Counted from the first letter of the stretch, positions 1-11,003 are shown. The stretch is 64,000 nucleotides of DNA from Homarus americanus (GCF_018991925.1 NW_024736071.1:8657009-8721008), one strand, 5' to 3'. The notes: generated by a model from the sequence alone, not told the origin. Program-made: numbers and translations.

Positions 1-474
1 CCACTACTCACCCCTCCCATCCTTACATCTCCCCCGGTTTTCCTTTCATCCTATCAACCTTTTACCTTCTCCTATTTTTTTTTTTTGTAGAGAAAGGAGG
101 GGTGAAGGAAGATTAGAGGTGGGGGAAGGAAGTTATAGTTCGGAAATTGAAGAAATTTAGGAGGTGGTAAGAGAGGGCAGGCTGACCGCCTAGCTAAGCT
201 AATAGTGTGTTAGGGTTGTGTCATGGGTTAGTTATTGTCTGTCTGTCGGTACAGGCACTAGACAGCCTACCTGTCCCATATATGGGTGTTTTAAGGGCTT
301 TATTTCATATTCCGCCGACCCTACTGGCGGATGCTGGTCTAGGGAGGTTGTCTATTGCCTGGCCCTGTTGATCGGGGGTGTTAATGGACCTTTTGAAATT
401 TGATAACTTTTTGGGAACCATGTATGGTTGTTGTCGCTATCTGGTGGGAGTCTTTGAAGGAGTTTTTGCACTGA
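1..474. other. Non-genic flank beside the retroelement
   Basis: I see no gene here. There is a short T-run near 68-86 and a purine-rich stretch near 90-180. Because the neighbouring retroelement reads on the minus strand and its coding tail stops near 475, bases from roughly 190 to 474 may be its 3' untranslated region. That is inference; no second copy is present in the window to define the end. Confidence 0.4.
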
Positions 475-708
475 TCATTCTATATTTTGCCAGATTCTGC
501 TGGCCAGGGTGTGCAGCTGCTGGTTGATGGGTTTCATTCTCAGGTCTCTATGTATCTCGGCTGTGGTTCTGGTGAAGGGGTATCTTTCACCTGTGACAAA
601 TCTTAGGGCTTCATTTTGGACCACCTGTAATTTTAATAATTGAGTGGTGCTCATAGTGTGAAGAGGTATTGCTGAGTAAGTTAATATCAGTGTGATAAAT
701 GATGTCAC
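475..708 (-). pseudogene. Retrotransposon C-terminal (thumb) fragment
   Basis: This 77-residue frame carries the Jockey-clade C-terminal signature: a YSAIPLH block, normally YGAPVW in relatives, then LLKLQVVQNEALRFVTG and a TTAEIHRDLRMKPI segment. It follows directly from the YADD-bearing frame in a third frame and ends at an ordinary stop. The order supports one original ORF. Confidence 0.75.
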
Positions 709-1232
709 CAGGCGGAGTTTTTTTTCTCAGGAAGCTCTTTAAAGCGGTATAGTTTTCTCAGCTCTCTTTTTGCTTTTTCCTTCCTGCTGTGGACATGATG
801 GGAGTAACCTGTCGTGGATATATGCAGGCCCAGGAGGGTGCCTCTGCTTTTGTATTCTATCTGGGCATTATTGGTTACTAATGGATGGGTTTTCCTTCTG
901 CATAAGGGTATCACTGTGAATTTCGGCAGACTGGTTTGGATTTTCCATTGTTTTTCGTAATTATTTAGCCTTTCTAATTCCCGCCTGGTGTTGTCGGCCT
1001 GTAACGCTCGCGATTTTCCTTGATGTGTTGTTATTTGAGTGATGTCATCTGCATACATAATATCTTCGTTACCTATTCTACTTGGAGGCGGGGTGTCACT
1101 TGTGTATATAATATATAGGATGGGGGAGAGGACGCTCCCCTGAGGGACTCCACTCATGAGTGGGAAGGTCTCTCCTGTGTGTTGTCCTACCCTCAGTCTA
1201 GCATTTCTGCCGTCAAGAAAGCTGCAAAGCAA
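705..1232 (-). pseudogene. Reverse transcriptase, C-terminal palm (motifs B and C)
   Basis: A frame of 175 residues continues the RT in a different reading frame. MSGVPQGSVLSPILY near residue 26 is motif B, and IMYADDITQ near residue 58 is motif C with both catalytic aspartates intact. After the palm comes a region with the GTLLGLHIST block typical of Jockey/CR1 thumbs. It overlaps the preceding frame by 40 bases, which puts the first frameshift near 1195-1230. The next frameshift is near 705-725, where a T-run (A-run in the sense strand) could equally be a sequencing error. Confidence 0.85.
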
Positions 1233-1783
1233 CTTTTCATGTTGGTGGGAAGTCCGAGTTGGAGGATCTTATATTTTAGACCGTCGTGCCAGACTTTGTC
1301 AAATGCCTTCGCTACATCCCGAAGAGTTAGATTACATTGTCTACCACTCGCCGCGGCTCTGGCTATGTTTTCACATGCCAGGGCTATCGCTGTTGTGGTG
1401 GACTTCCCTTTCCTGAACCCGAATTGTCTGCAGTTGACTCTGTTTGTTGTTACCAGGTGATTTCTCAGACGGTTATTGATGATTTTTTCTAGGATTTTTC
1501 CAGGTACTTCGAGGAGGGAGATCGGTCTGTAGTTCAGTGTGACAGCGGGGTTCTTTCCTTGTTTTGGTGTTAGGGTAATAATGGCCTCTTTGAATTTAGT
1601 TGGGAAGTAACCCGAGGCCAGGCAAGCGTTCATTGTGGTTCTCAGTCTCTCCATGGCCGGGTTGTTTATGTGGCTGAGGATCTCCTTGGTGATGCCTGAA
1701 TAACCAGGGGCTTTATTTTTGGTATTGGAGATGGCTCTGTTGAGTTCTTCCGAGGTGATTGGTTTGGACAATGGGCTGTCCAC
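1193..1783 (-). pseudogene. Reverse transcriptase, N-terminal half (RT motifs 0 to A)
   Basis: A frame of 196 residues covers the first half of an RT domain. Residues around 20-30 read NTKNKAPGYSGITKE, the conserved KAPG-x-DGI box but with S in place of the usual D. LNYRPISLLEVPGKILEKII near residue 83 is the RT-1/RT-2 block. FGFRKGKSTTTAI near residue 120 is the next conserved block. RDVAKAFDKVWHDGL near residue 157 is motif A, with its catalytic aspartate in AFD. The frame ends shortly after motif A, and the protein continues in another frame. The upstream coding continuation is not recognised. Confidence 0.85.
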
Positions 1784-2029
1784 TCTCAGATCCTCCCATA
1801 TGAATTCAGGGGAAGGCTGAGTGCGGTGTGTCTGGCTCCGGAGTTCATCAAGGACCAGCTCCTCGTGGGTACCATCGAATCCCCTATTCTCTTCATTTGT
1901 GATTCGGAAGATGTTCCTCCATATGTCCCTGAATATGGGTCTTTGTCTTGGTCGTCATATATTTTACTTCCTAGCGTGGTCAATTATATATGATGACTCG
2001 TTACGGCTGCAACCTTTCGATAATGTGTT

Positions 2030-2290
2030 TCCCTCTCCCAATCACTCTCCCCTCCCTACCTACCCTACCCTCTCGTCATGATCCCTCCCCTCTTACACTT
2101 GTACTCTCCCTCCGCCCCTCCCCCACCCCGCCACTTCCCCTCCCTCCTCGCCGCCTCTCCCCCTCCTCACCACCCCTCTCCCACCTTCACCGCCCCTCCC
2201 ACACCTTCGCCGCCCCTCCCCCTCCTCGCCGCCCCACCCCTTCTTCGCCGCTTCTCTCTCATTCTCGGAGACCTTTCCTCTCCAGCCAGA
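2030..2290. repeat. Pyrimidine-rich (C-rich) low-complexity tract
   Basis: The plus strand is dominated by CCCCTCC-type and CGCCGCCCC-type words. It switches abruptly to the complementary, G-rich composition at about 2290. Frames across it are proline/serine-rich translations of the repeat and not genes. Confidence 0.8.
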
Positions 2291-2295
2291 GAGAA

Positions 2296-5200
2296 AGCAT
2301 GAGGGTGGAGGGAGAGTGTCATGGTGGAGGGAGAGTGTGAGGGTGGAGGGAGAGTGTGAGGGTGGAGGGTGAGTGTGAGGGTGGAGGGAGAGTGTGAGGG
2401 TGGAGGGAGAGGTTTGTGGTGGAGGGGAGGGTATGGTGGGGAGAGAGTGTAGGTGGGAGGGGTGAGGGGAGGGTGGGAGGGTGAGGGAGTGAGGGGGGAG
2501 GGGTGAGGTGTGAGGGGTGGAGGAAGAGGTGAGGGGTGGAGGGGAGAGTGGAGGGGTGGGAGGTGTGGTGAGGGTGGAGGGAGAGTCTGGTGGTGGAGGG
2601 AGAGGTTATGGTGGAGGGAGAGCACAGGGAGTGAGAGGTTGGTGGTGGGAGGGAGAATGTGATGGTGGAGGGAGAGGGAGGGGTGGAGGGTGAGTGTCAT
2701 GGTGGGAGGGGAGAGGGAGGGTGGAGGGAGAGTCTCATGGTGGAGGGAGAGGGGAGGGTGGGAGGGTGAGGTCATGGTGGAGGGAGAGTGTGAGGGTGGA
2801 GGGGAGGTCATGGTGGAGGGAGAGGGAGGGTGGGAGGTGAATGTGAGGGTGAGGTGAGTGGGGAGGTGGAGGGAGAATGTCATGGTGGGAGGGAGAGGAA
2901 GGTAGAGGGGGAGGGAGGGTGGAGGATGAGGGTTGGTAGTGGGAGGAGGGAGAGGTGGAAGGGAGGGGTGAGTGGAGGGGGAGGGAGAATGTCAGGGAGG
3001 GAGAGTGGAGGGTGGGAGGAGGGGAGGGGAGGATGGAGGGGAGAGGGGAGGGGTGGGAGGGAGAGGTGAGGGGTGGAGGGTGAGGGGAGGTGGGGGGAGA
3101 GTATCATGGTGGGAGGGAGTGTGGGGTGAGGGGAGAGGGGGGGAGGGGGAGGGGGAGGGGTGGGAGGGGTGAGGTGGGGAGGGTGGGAGTGTTGTGGTGG
3201 GAGGGGAGAGAGGGAGGGGGAGGGTGAGGGGAGGGGTGGGAGGGAGAGGGGAGGGGGGGAGGGGTGAGGGGAGGGGTGGGGGGGAGAGGTTATGGTGGGA
3301 GGGAGGTGGGGAGAGGGAGAGTGTGAGGGTGGAGGGTGAGTGTGGGGGTGGGAGGGTGAGGGAGGGTGGATAGAGAGGTGAGGGGTGGGGAGAGTATTTT
3401 GGTGAGGGAGAGGTGGGGTGGGAGGGAGGTGGAGGGGTGGAGGGAGAGGTGGGGGTGGAAGGTGAGTGTGAGGGTGGAGGGAGAGTGTGGAGGGGTGAAG
3501 GGAGAGTGGGGGTGGGAGGGGTGGAGAGTGTGAGGTGGGGAGGGAGAGGGGGGAAGGGGAGGGGTGGGAGGGGAGAGGGGAGGGGGAGGGAGAGTGGGGG
3601 GGAGAGAATGGGAGGGGTGGGGAGGGAGAGGGGGAGGGTGGGAGGGAGAGTGGGGTGGAGGGAGAGGGGAGGTGGGAGGGAGAGGTGAGGTGGGAGGGAG
3701 AGGTGGGAGGGTGGGGAGGGAGAGTGGGGGTGGGAAGGGGTGAGTGTGGGGTGAGGGAGAGGGAGGGGTGAGGGAGGAGGGGGGGGAGGGAGAATGAGGG
3801 GGAGGGGAGAGGGGGAGGGGTGGGAGGGAGGAGGGGGGTGGGAGGGAGAGGGGAGGGGTGGGAGGGAGAGGGGAGGGGTGGGGAGGGAGAGGGAGGGGTG
3901 GGGAGGGAGAGGGGGGTAGAGGGAGAGTGGGGGTGGGTGGAGGGGAGAGTGTGGGGGTGGAAGGGGGAGGGAGGGGTGGAGGGAGAGGGGGAGGGTGGAG
4001 GGAGAGGGGAGGGGTGGAGGGAGAGGGGGTGGGGAGGGAGAATGAGGTTGGAGGGAGAGGGGAGGTGAGGGAGAGGGGGGTGGGAGGGAGGGGAGGGGTG
4101 GAGGGAGAGGGTGAGGGGTGGAGGGAGGGGGTGGAGGGAGAATGTGGGAGGGGTGGGAGGGAGAGGGGAGGGGTGGAGGGAGAGGGAGGGAAGGTGGGGA
4201 GGGGAGGGGTGGAGGGAGAGGGAGGGGTGGAGGGTGAGTGTGAGGTGGGAGGGGTGAGGGAGGGGTGGGAGGAGGAGTGAGGGTGGAGGGAGAGTGTGAT
4301 TGTGGGAAGGTGGAGGGAGGGGTGGAGGGAAAGGGTGCGTGGTGAGGGAGAGGGGAGGGGTGGTGGTGAGTGTGGAGGGGCGGAGGGAGAGTGGGGAGGG
4401 TGGGAGGGAGAGGGAGGGTGGAGGGAGAGGGGAGGGGTGGGAGGGAGAGGGGAGGGGTGGAAGGTGAGGGGAGGGGTGGGGAGGGAGGTGAGGGTGAAGG
4501 TGAGTGTGAGGGGTGGATAGAGAGTGGGGAGGGGGGAAGAGACAGGAGGGAGAGGGAGGGGTGGAGGGGAGGAGTGTGGGAGGGGGGGAGGGGAGGGGGG
4601 TGGGAGGGAGAATGTGAGGTGGAGGAGAGGGAGGGGTGGGAGGGAGAGTGTGAGGGGAAGGTGAGGGAGGGGTGGAGGGAGAGGTGAGGGGGGAGGGGTG
4701 AGGTGGAGGGTGGGAGGGGTGAGTGAGGGTGGAGGATGAGGGGAGGGTGGAGGAGAGTGTGATTGTGGAAGGTGAGGGAGAGGAAAGTGTTGGTCGAGGG
4801 AGGGGGGAGGGTGGAGGGGTGAGGGGAGGGGTTGAGGGAGAGGGGGAGGGGTGGAGGGAGAGGGGGAGGGGTGGGGAGGGAGAGGGAGGGGTGGGAGGGA
4901 GAGGGGAGGGTGGGAAGGTGAGTGGGAGGGGTGGGAGGGAGAGTGTGGGAGGGGTGTGAGTGTGGGGTGGATAGAGAGGTGAGGGGGGAGGAGAGGTGAG
5001 GGGTGAGGGGAGAGGTGAGGATGGGAGGGAAAGGGGAGGGTGAAGGAGAGTGTGGGGGGGAGGGAGAGGGAGGGGTGAAGGGAGAGGGGGGGGGGAGGAG
5101 AGTGGAGGGGTAAGGGGAGAGGGGGGTGGAGGGAGGGGGAGGGGTGAAGGAGAGGTGGGGGGAGAAGGAGTGTGAGGGGTGGAGGGAGAGGTGAGGGGTG

Positions 5201-5480
5201 GAGGGAGAGGGGAGGGTGGAGGGAGAGGGGGTGGGAGGGAGAATGTGGAGGGTGGAGGGATGGTGGAGGGGTGGGATGGTGGAGGGGTGGAGGAGAGTGG
5301 AGGGTGGAGGGGAGTGTTGGGGGTGGGAGGAGAATGTGAGGTGAGGGAGAGGAGGGTGGTGGAGGGAGAATGTGAGGGTGGGAGGGAGGTGTGAGGGTGG
5401 AGGGAGAGTGGGAGGGGTGGAGGGAGAGTGTGAGGGTGTTAGGAGAGTGTGAGGGTGGAGGGTGAGTCTGAGGGTCGATG
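2296..5480. repeat. G-rich polypurine minisatellite, about 19-bp unit
   Basis: More than 3 kb of the plus strand is built from units like GAGTGTGAGGGTGGAGGGA (19 bp). The spacing is exactly 19 at 2352, 2371 and 2390, and is then degraded by many short indels. The strand is almost free of C and has dense GGG runs, so quadruplex or purine-triplex structure is plausible. All Gly/Arg/Glu-rich frames across it are artefacts. Confidence 0.92.
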
Positions 5481-5519
5481 GAGAGTGAACGTAAGAATGC
5501 GTTAATAGAGTGTCAGTAA

Positions 5520-5705
5520 TGTGTGTGTGTGTGTAAAACTATTCCACTAAGAACAATGTAGTGCTGGGGAGACACTATCGTCCACCTCCCTTAGTAGGGA
5601 GGACAGTGGTGTATTGGAGGATAGACAGACAAATAAACAGACACACAGACACAGAGACACAGACAGACAGACAGACAGACACAGACAGACAGACAGACAC
5701 AAGTT
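5520..5705. repeat. Spacer with short (GT)n and (ACAG)n
   Basis: This spacer separates the G-rich and C-rich arrays. It holds a short GT run near 5521-5534, about 70 bases of non-repetitive sequence, and an imperfect (ACAG)n run at about 5625-5700. No gene is seen. Confidence 0.75.
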
Positions 5706-5754
5706 ATCTATCCGGGTTTCTCATTTCTTTACTGTCAACAAAGACTCCACCTCC

Positions 5755-6690
5755 GACTTTCCACCCTCACCCTCCACCCCTACCTCCACCCCCTACCTTC
5801 CACCCCCTACCCTCCACCCCTACCCTCCACCCCTACCCCACCCCTCCTACCCTCCATCCCCACTCCTCCACCCCTACCCTCCACCCCTACTCCCTCCACC
5901 CCCAACCCTCCAACCCCTAACCCTCCAACCCCCACTCCTCCACCCTCTCTCACCCCCTACCCTCCACCCCCAACACCCACCTCCCTACCCTCCATCCCCC
6001 TCCCTCCACCCCTACCCTCCACCCACTACCCTCCACCCCTACCCTCCAACCCCATACCTTCCAACCTCACTCCTCCACCCCTACCCTCCAACCCAACCCT
6101 CCAACCCCTACCTCCACCCCCTACCCTCCACCTCCCCCTACCCTCCACCCTACCCTCCACCCCTACCCTCCACCCCCTACCCTCCACCCACTACCCTCCA
6201 CCCCTACCCTCCAACCCCATACCTTCCTACCTCTACCCTCCACCCCCTACCCTCCACCCCCTAACCCTCCACCCCCAACCTCCAACCCCCTACCTCCACC
6301 CTACCCTCCAACCCCTACCCTCCACCTACCTCCACCTCCTACCCTCCACCCCTACCCTCCACCCCTACTCCTCCACCCCCCTCTCCCTCTCCACCCCTAC
6401 CCTCCACCCCCCACCCTCCACCCCTACCCTCCACCCTCTTACCATCCACCCCTACCTTCCAACCCCCTACCTCCACCCCTACCTCCTCCAACCCCAACCC
6501 TCCACCCTGACCTCCACCCCTACCCTCCACCCCTACCCTCCAACCCCTACCCTCCACCCCTACCCTCCAACCCCAACCCTCCACCCCTACCTCCAACCCC
6601 TACCTCCACCCTACCTCCAACCCCTACCTCCAACCCCTACCCTCCACCCTGTACCTTTCCTCACCTTCCACCCCCTACCTTCCACTCCTA
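5755..6690. repeat. C-rich minisatellite, about 13-bp unit
   Basis: It is built from units close to TACCCTCCACCCC (13 bp) with frequent one-base length changes. It is a mirror in composition of the G-rich array upstream. Its reverse complement GGGGTGGAGGGTA shares the GGGTGGAGGG core of that array. Confidence 0.9.
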
Positions 6691-6699
6691 CGCCCCCCC

Positions 6700-7758
6700 C
6701 ACACTAGCTGGTCAACACTAAATAATGACCCGTATAACTTTTTTTTAGGGTACATATCCTATGCATCTTCTGATTAATTCATGGGACAGAATCTCCGTGT
6801 GCGTCCGTCTCATTTTTGTACACAACTCCTCATTCCTGCCTTCACTCATATTGCATGATCAAACCCTTTTATATCTCTCTCTCTCTCTCTCTGCCCTTGC
6901 CTTCTCTTGATTTTTTTTTTAGAATTCCTACTGTTGTTTCCCTTCAACAGAAAAAAACACATTTAAATCATTTTGTATTGTCATCTCATCCTTCCTGTTC
7001 ATATTACAGTACTTACTTACCTCATTTCTTACTTACTTACTTACTTACTTACTTACATACTTACTTACTTACTTACTACTTACTTACTTATACACTTACT
7101 TACTTTCATTTCTACTTACTTAAATTCTCTCCTCTCTGTTTCTGTCTTTTTTTCTATCTCTGAGTTATTCCTATTTCTTCTTCACTTTTTTAATACACTG
7201 TTGTTGATACATGAAGCTAATTCCTCCCTTTGATTTCACGTCCTGTTTGTGTACATTTTCCTTTGTAATTTCTGTTGTTATTTGCTCCTCTTGCCATTTC
7301 TCTCATTTTGGATTCTCATTTGTATATTTCGTATTTGCATTTGCCACGTTTTGCATAACTCCCATTTGCATATGCCACACTTACATAAGCCTTACCTCCC
7401 ATTTGGAACATATCCGCGTGTTTTTTATATATATTTCCTGTTTCACCGTAAGCCTCTTGTCATATATCGTGATTTAACTGCTATCTACATATCTGTCATG
7501 ATCTCTGTTTCTTGACTCTATTTATTTCTGTCTGATGATATGTCTTTCTGTCTTTTATGTTATCCTCTTTCTGCTATTTCAGTCTCAATCTATGTTAATT
7601 TATGCTTCGTTATTCTGACATCTTCCATCTTCTTTGACCTGTGTGTCTCCATACATGACCATCTGCCTCACATGTCACACCAGACCCTGCTTCTTGTCCT
7701 CACTAGAGACCTCGGTGACTCCCTGATCAGCTGACCTGACCTGACCTGATCTGTTGTC

Positions 7759-7760
<2 letters not shown>
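6700..7760. other. AT-rich non-genic DNA with (TTAC)n
   Basis: No gene was recognised. A (TTAC)n tetranucleotide tract lies at about 7013-7110, and a short CT run near 6873-6892. Leu/Phe-rich frames here come from T-rich composition. The segment ends in three overlapping TGACC repeats just before the GT tract. Confidence 0.6.

Positions 7761-7855
<95 letters not shown>
7761..7855. repeat. (GT)n microsatellite
   Basis: About 47 near-perfect GT repeats. Confidence 0.97.
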
Positions 7856-7856
<1 letters not shown>

Positions 7857-8026
7857 GGGTAAATAAGTATAATTTCTGTTTAAAAAACTTAAATAAACTT
7901 TTTTAATAATGGTGATATTTTTTTTATTGCTACGACTTAATATAACTTAATTTACATATGTCAAAATCTGTTCTCTTTTATTTAAGACGTCGTTTACTAT
8001 CATAAGATAGCCAATATACACCTAGT

Positions 8027-8092
8027 GCAGGTCAGGTCAGGTCAGGTCAGGTCAGGTAGGTAGGTCAGGTCAGATCAGGTTAGGTAGGGTTT
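8027..8092. repeat. Short (AGGTC)n pentanucleotide repeat
   Basis: GGTCA is repeated about six times and then degrades through AGGTAGG and GGTTAGG. The complementary TGACC repeat lies at 7733-7750, so the two form an inverted pair around the GT tract. A third AGGTC run lies at 18818-18838. Confidence 0.75.
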
Positions 8093-8159
8093 CCTATGAA
8101 AATAGTAATTTATTATGAATTATGATGATCTTTATGATTGTGTATGGCCACGATTAATG

Positions 8160-8161
<2 letters not shown>

Positions 8162-8226
<65 letters not shown>
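8162..8226. repeat. (TA)n microsatellite, left flank
   Basis: A perfect TA run directly abutting the palindromic element at 8227-8367. Confidence 0.95.
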
Positions 8227-8227
<1 letters not shown>

Positions 8228-8363
8228 TTATAATATACGAAGGGAAAACAACGGAGCTAAGGTGCTCCGTTGTTTCACTTTTCCGTGTGATTATCAAATT
8301 ATCTCACCTGAAGATGTGAATTACACAAGGCTTAGGAACTTGTGTTTTCTTGTTTCCTTGTGG

Positions 8364-8367
<4 letters not shown>
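8227..8367. mobile_element. Short palindrome-bearing element between two (TA)n tracts
   Basis: About 140 bp of complex sequence sits exactly between two long TA tracts. It starts with a near-perfect hairpin: AAACAACGGAGC, a 6-base loop TAAGGT, then GCTCCGTTGTTT. No coding capacity is seen. The geometry suggests a small non-autonomous element, or a conserved repeat core whose flanks expand as TA. This is inference, because no second copy is in the window. Confidence 0.4.

Positions 8368-8456
<89 letters not shown>
8368..8456. repeat. (TA)n microsatellite, right flank
   Basis: A TA run interrupted once by TTTT near 8402. Confidence 0.95.
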
Positions 8457-8461
<5 letters not shown>

Positions 8462-9225
8462 TCTCGGCATACCCTAATACATAGACAGACAGATACAGCA
8501 ACCTAGAAAGAGAAAGTGAGGCAGAAAGAGAGTGAGAGAGATGCGGTGCACAAGTCGACAGCCTCACTGGGCGAGAGACAACCAGCGCTGGGCATTTCAT
8601 TCAGAATTCACCATGTTCATCTCTGCGTCGTCAATAATGCATGGGTCGGACACCGCCCCTCATTCCCTATTGATGGCTTTGCACGTCGGAATTGATACAC
8701 AGAAATTCGGGGTTAAGCCTGGGCTGGCTATATTATCTTGTGTGAGAGACCCAGCTTATACTGCGGCTCTCGCTCCTATATTTTTAACCATTTATACGTA
8801 AATATATACTGTACAGTATGTATGTAATTATATACAAAATTTCCAGAGATATATGGAATATCTTTGCATTTAATACACATCCCCCTAAACATTAGACTCT
8901 AGTTTGAAGAAAAAATAAAAATGGAAAAAAAATTCTTTGTATTAGAATTTTAGAAAAAAGGAGATGAAATTTGGGATTTTTTTTTGTTTCGTTTTGTCCT
9001 GGGGTGAAGGCTAGAACACTGTTGTTTGTTCTTTTGTTCTTTTTCGTTCTTGATTTTTCTTTTGTTATGAGTTTGCTGCAAGAGATTGTAAATAAACCTT
9101 TTTTTCTGTCAACACAAGGCATGATATAGGAGAGACTCGGAGGAAGTAAGACACGGACACGAAAATAAACCTTCAATAAAGATACATAAAGAAACAAGAG
9201 AACAAATAGAATTCCAGGATATTGT
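8457..9225. other. Non-genic sequence
   Basis: A plus frame of 89 residues (8532-8801) and a minus frame of 101 (8892-9197) show no recognisable domain. The second is Lys/Phe-rich from A/T runs. I see no splice or coding pattern I would trust. Confidence 0.5.
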
Positions 9226-9232
9226 TAGTTGT

Positions 9233-9465
9233 GTTACAAACCCCGCCACCAATTGTCATGATCTACCTACCCAGCACTACGAACCCCGCCACCAATTGTC
9301 ATGATCTACCTACCCAGCACTACGAACCCCGCCACCAATTGTCATGATCTACCTACCAGCACTACGAACCCGGCCATCTATTGTCCTGATCTACCTACCC
9401 AGCACTACGAACCACGCCATCTATTGTCCTGATCTACCTTCCCAGCACCACGAGCAACGCCATCT
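9233..9465. repeat. 43-bp tandem repeat, about five copies
   Basis: CCCGCCACCAATTGTCATG recurs at an exact 43-bp spacing (9241, 9284 and on), each time followed by ATCTACCTACCCAGCACTAC. The last two copies are more diverged. No coding role is seen. Confidence 0.9.
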
Positions 9466-9988
9466 AGGACGAAACCCGAATATGACTACTTAGTTACCAC
9501 CGGGGTTTCTTCTCCATATCCTGGTTGTTGCGTCACCTCCTCCAAGTCTTCTTCATAAGCTCCAGTTCGATGAGAGTTCAGTTCACTGGGAAGTGACCAC
9601 AGGATCACCTATCCTGAAACCTACGGCACAGTGACTACCTACCGTCTTCACAAACTCAGCCTTACTCGCCAGCCATATCAGCTCCGACTTAAGTATTTGT
9701 AATCTTATATTGCCTCCCCGCGTCCACTTGCTTCAAAATTGTTGTATAAATATGTATATACTGTTAATGTTTAGGTTAAGTTTGGTTAAGGGTAAATTAT
9801 AGAAAGCTGAATATTTTGTTAAGAATTTATGGTACTTTATTATACACAACAAAAACTCGCATCCTTTGTCTACCCTTTAGTCCGATTGTCTTTTTTTTTA
9901 TTGTTGTTGCCTGTTGGGATCTGGGTAGACTTTTTAACTATATTCAAAATCCCCAACTCGTAACAGTTGTTTAAAGAGATTATATTCA
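9466..9988. other. Unique sequence downstream of the 43-bp array
   Basis: Moderately GC-balanced sequence to about 9720, then AT-rich. No ORF or RNA gene was recognised. It could be part of an old repetitive element that includes the 43-bp array, but nothing diagnostic is visible. Confidence 0.45.
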
Positions 9989-10087
9989 CTCTCTCTCTCT
10001 CTCTCTCTCTCCTATCTTTCGTTCTGTCCCTTTCATTCTTTTCTTTATTTATTTTTTGTTTTGTTCATTCTCTCTCTCTCGTTAATA

Positions 10088-10138
<51 letters not shown>
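9989..10138. repeat. (CT)n and (GT)n microsatellites
   Basis: A CT run lies at about 9989-10011 and a GT run at about 10090-10136, separated by T-rich sequence. Confidence 0.9.
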
Positions 10139-10140
<2 letters not shown>

Positions 10141-10239
10141 CTGACCTTAATAGTGTGTCCCTCGGTAACATCCACCAACTGACAGTATTTAATTGGACGA
10201 CTTTACTGGGGTCTAAGTATTGAGCCTCCTGTTAAGTTT

Positions 10240-10590
10240 TGTCTCTGTCTGTCTGTCTGTCTGTCTATTTATTTATTTATTTATTTATTTATTTGTCTGT
10301 TCTGCCTGTCTGTTCTGCCTGTATTTATATATTTCTTTCTCTGCCTGTCTTGTCTGTCTGTTTCTCTATGCATTTATCTCTTTCTATGTCCATCTGTATC
10401 TTTGTTTATCTGTCTATTTCTCTGTCTGTCTGTCTATCTTTTTCTCCATGCATTTATCTCTTTCTCTGTCCGTCTATTTTTCAGTGTCTCTGTTTCTCTG
10501 TCTATATATTTCATTGTCTATCTGTTTTTTGTCCGTCTGTCTGTCTGTATGTCTTTCTGCTGTCTGTCTGTCTGTCTGTCTGTCTATAAA
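10240..10590. repeat. Degenerate (GTCT)n / (TTTA)n tract
   Basis: Tetranucleotide CTGT repeats at both ends, TTTA repeats at about 10267-10291, and degraded copies between. Three overlapping plus frames are Cys/Leu/Ser-rich translations of the repeat. Confidence 0.9.
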
Positions 10591-10639
10591 GTTTTCCGTC
10601 TACCTTCCAGCCACTGTCTATCACTCTGTCTACTCGGCA

Positions 10640-10800
10640 ACATATCGATCTGAGCTGAGTCAAAGCTTCAAGGTCGACTTCAAAATATAATGATATATTT
10701 CGATCGTTACATCATCAACGACGATCGAAGGCCATTCTCAGTACTTGACCAACGGCGTGACGTCATCAGAGGTAGTCTTCAATTGTTGGCTGGCTGTTAT
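10640..10800. other. Fold-back sequence
   Basis: TTCGATCGT near 10700 and ACGATCGAA near 10722 form a perfect 9-bp inverted repeat about 14 bases apart, within ordinary complex sequence. It could be a relic of a transposable element end. On the minus strand CTGATGA occurs nearby, but the rest of a hammerhead core is missing. Confidence 0.3.
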
Positions 10801-11003
10801 ATATATATTTTTTTAATGTAGTTAAAAATCATAATATAGGTGAATATATATAATATGTTATGGGAAGTATAATGTATTTTATAGTATATTACAACTTAAA
10901 AACTAAAGCATTATATTATGACCCCCTCTCTCCCTTACCCTCCATTTCGTTGGGCATTTGTTGAACCTGGTAGCTGGCATGAGAGAGAGAGAGAGACGAT
11001 CTG

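Larger units (their letters stand above)
475..1983 (-). mobile_element. Jockey-type non-LTR retrotransposon, 5'-truncated and frameshifted
   Basis: This is the remains of a LINE-like element reading on the minus strand. Three consecutive frames give reverse-transcriptase fingers and palm, the catalytic YADD palm, and a C-terminal thumb-like region ending in the Jockey-like LQVVQNEALRF. The order and spacing fit one ancestral ORF2 broken by two frameshifts. No endonuclease is found upstream (towards 2000), so the copy is 5'-truncated, as is usual for target-primed reverse transcription. A fourth short frame at 1786-1983 may be the linker before the RT, but I cannot recognise it. Beyond the 5' end the DNA passes into pyrimidine-rich satellite. 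The copy cannot be active as it stands. Confidence 0.85.

Noticed and set aside
2167..5394. Gly/Arg/Glu-rich and Pro/Ser/His-rich frames that look like structural proteins
   Set aside because: Composition of the G-rich minisatellite; no non-repeat domain, and both strands are open.
10690..10790. Hammerhead ribozyme on the minus strand
   Set aside because: CTGATGA is present, but the matching stem II and GAAA are not in the required arrangement.
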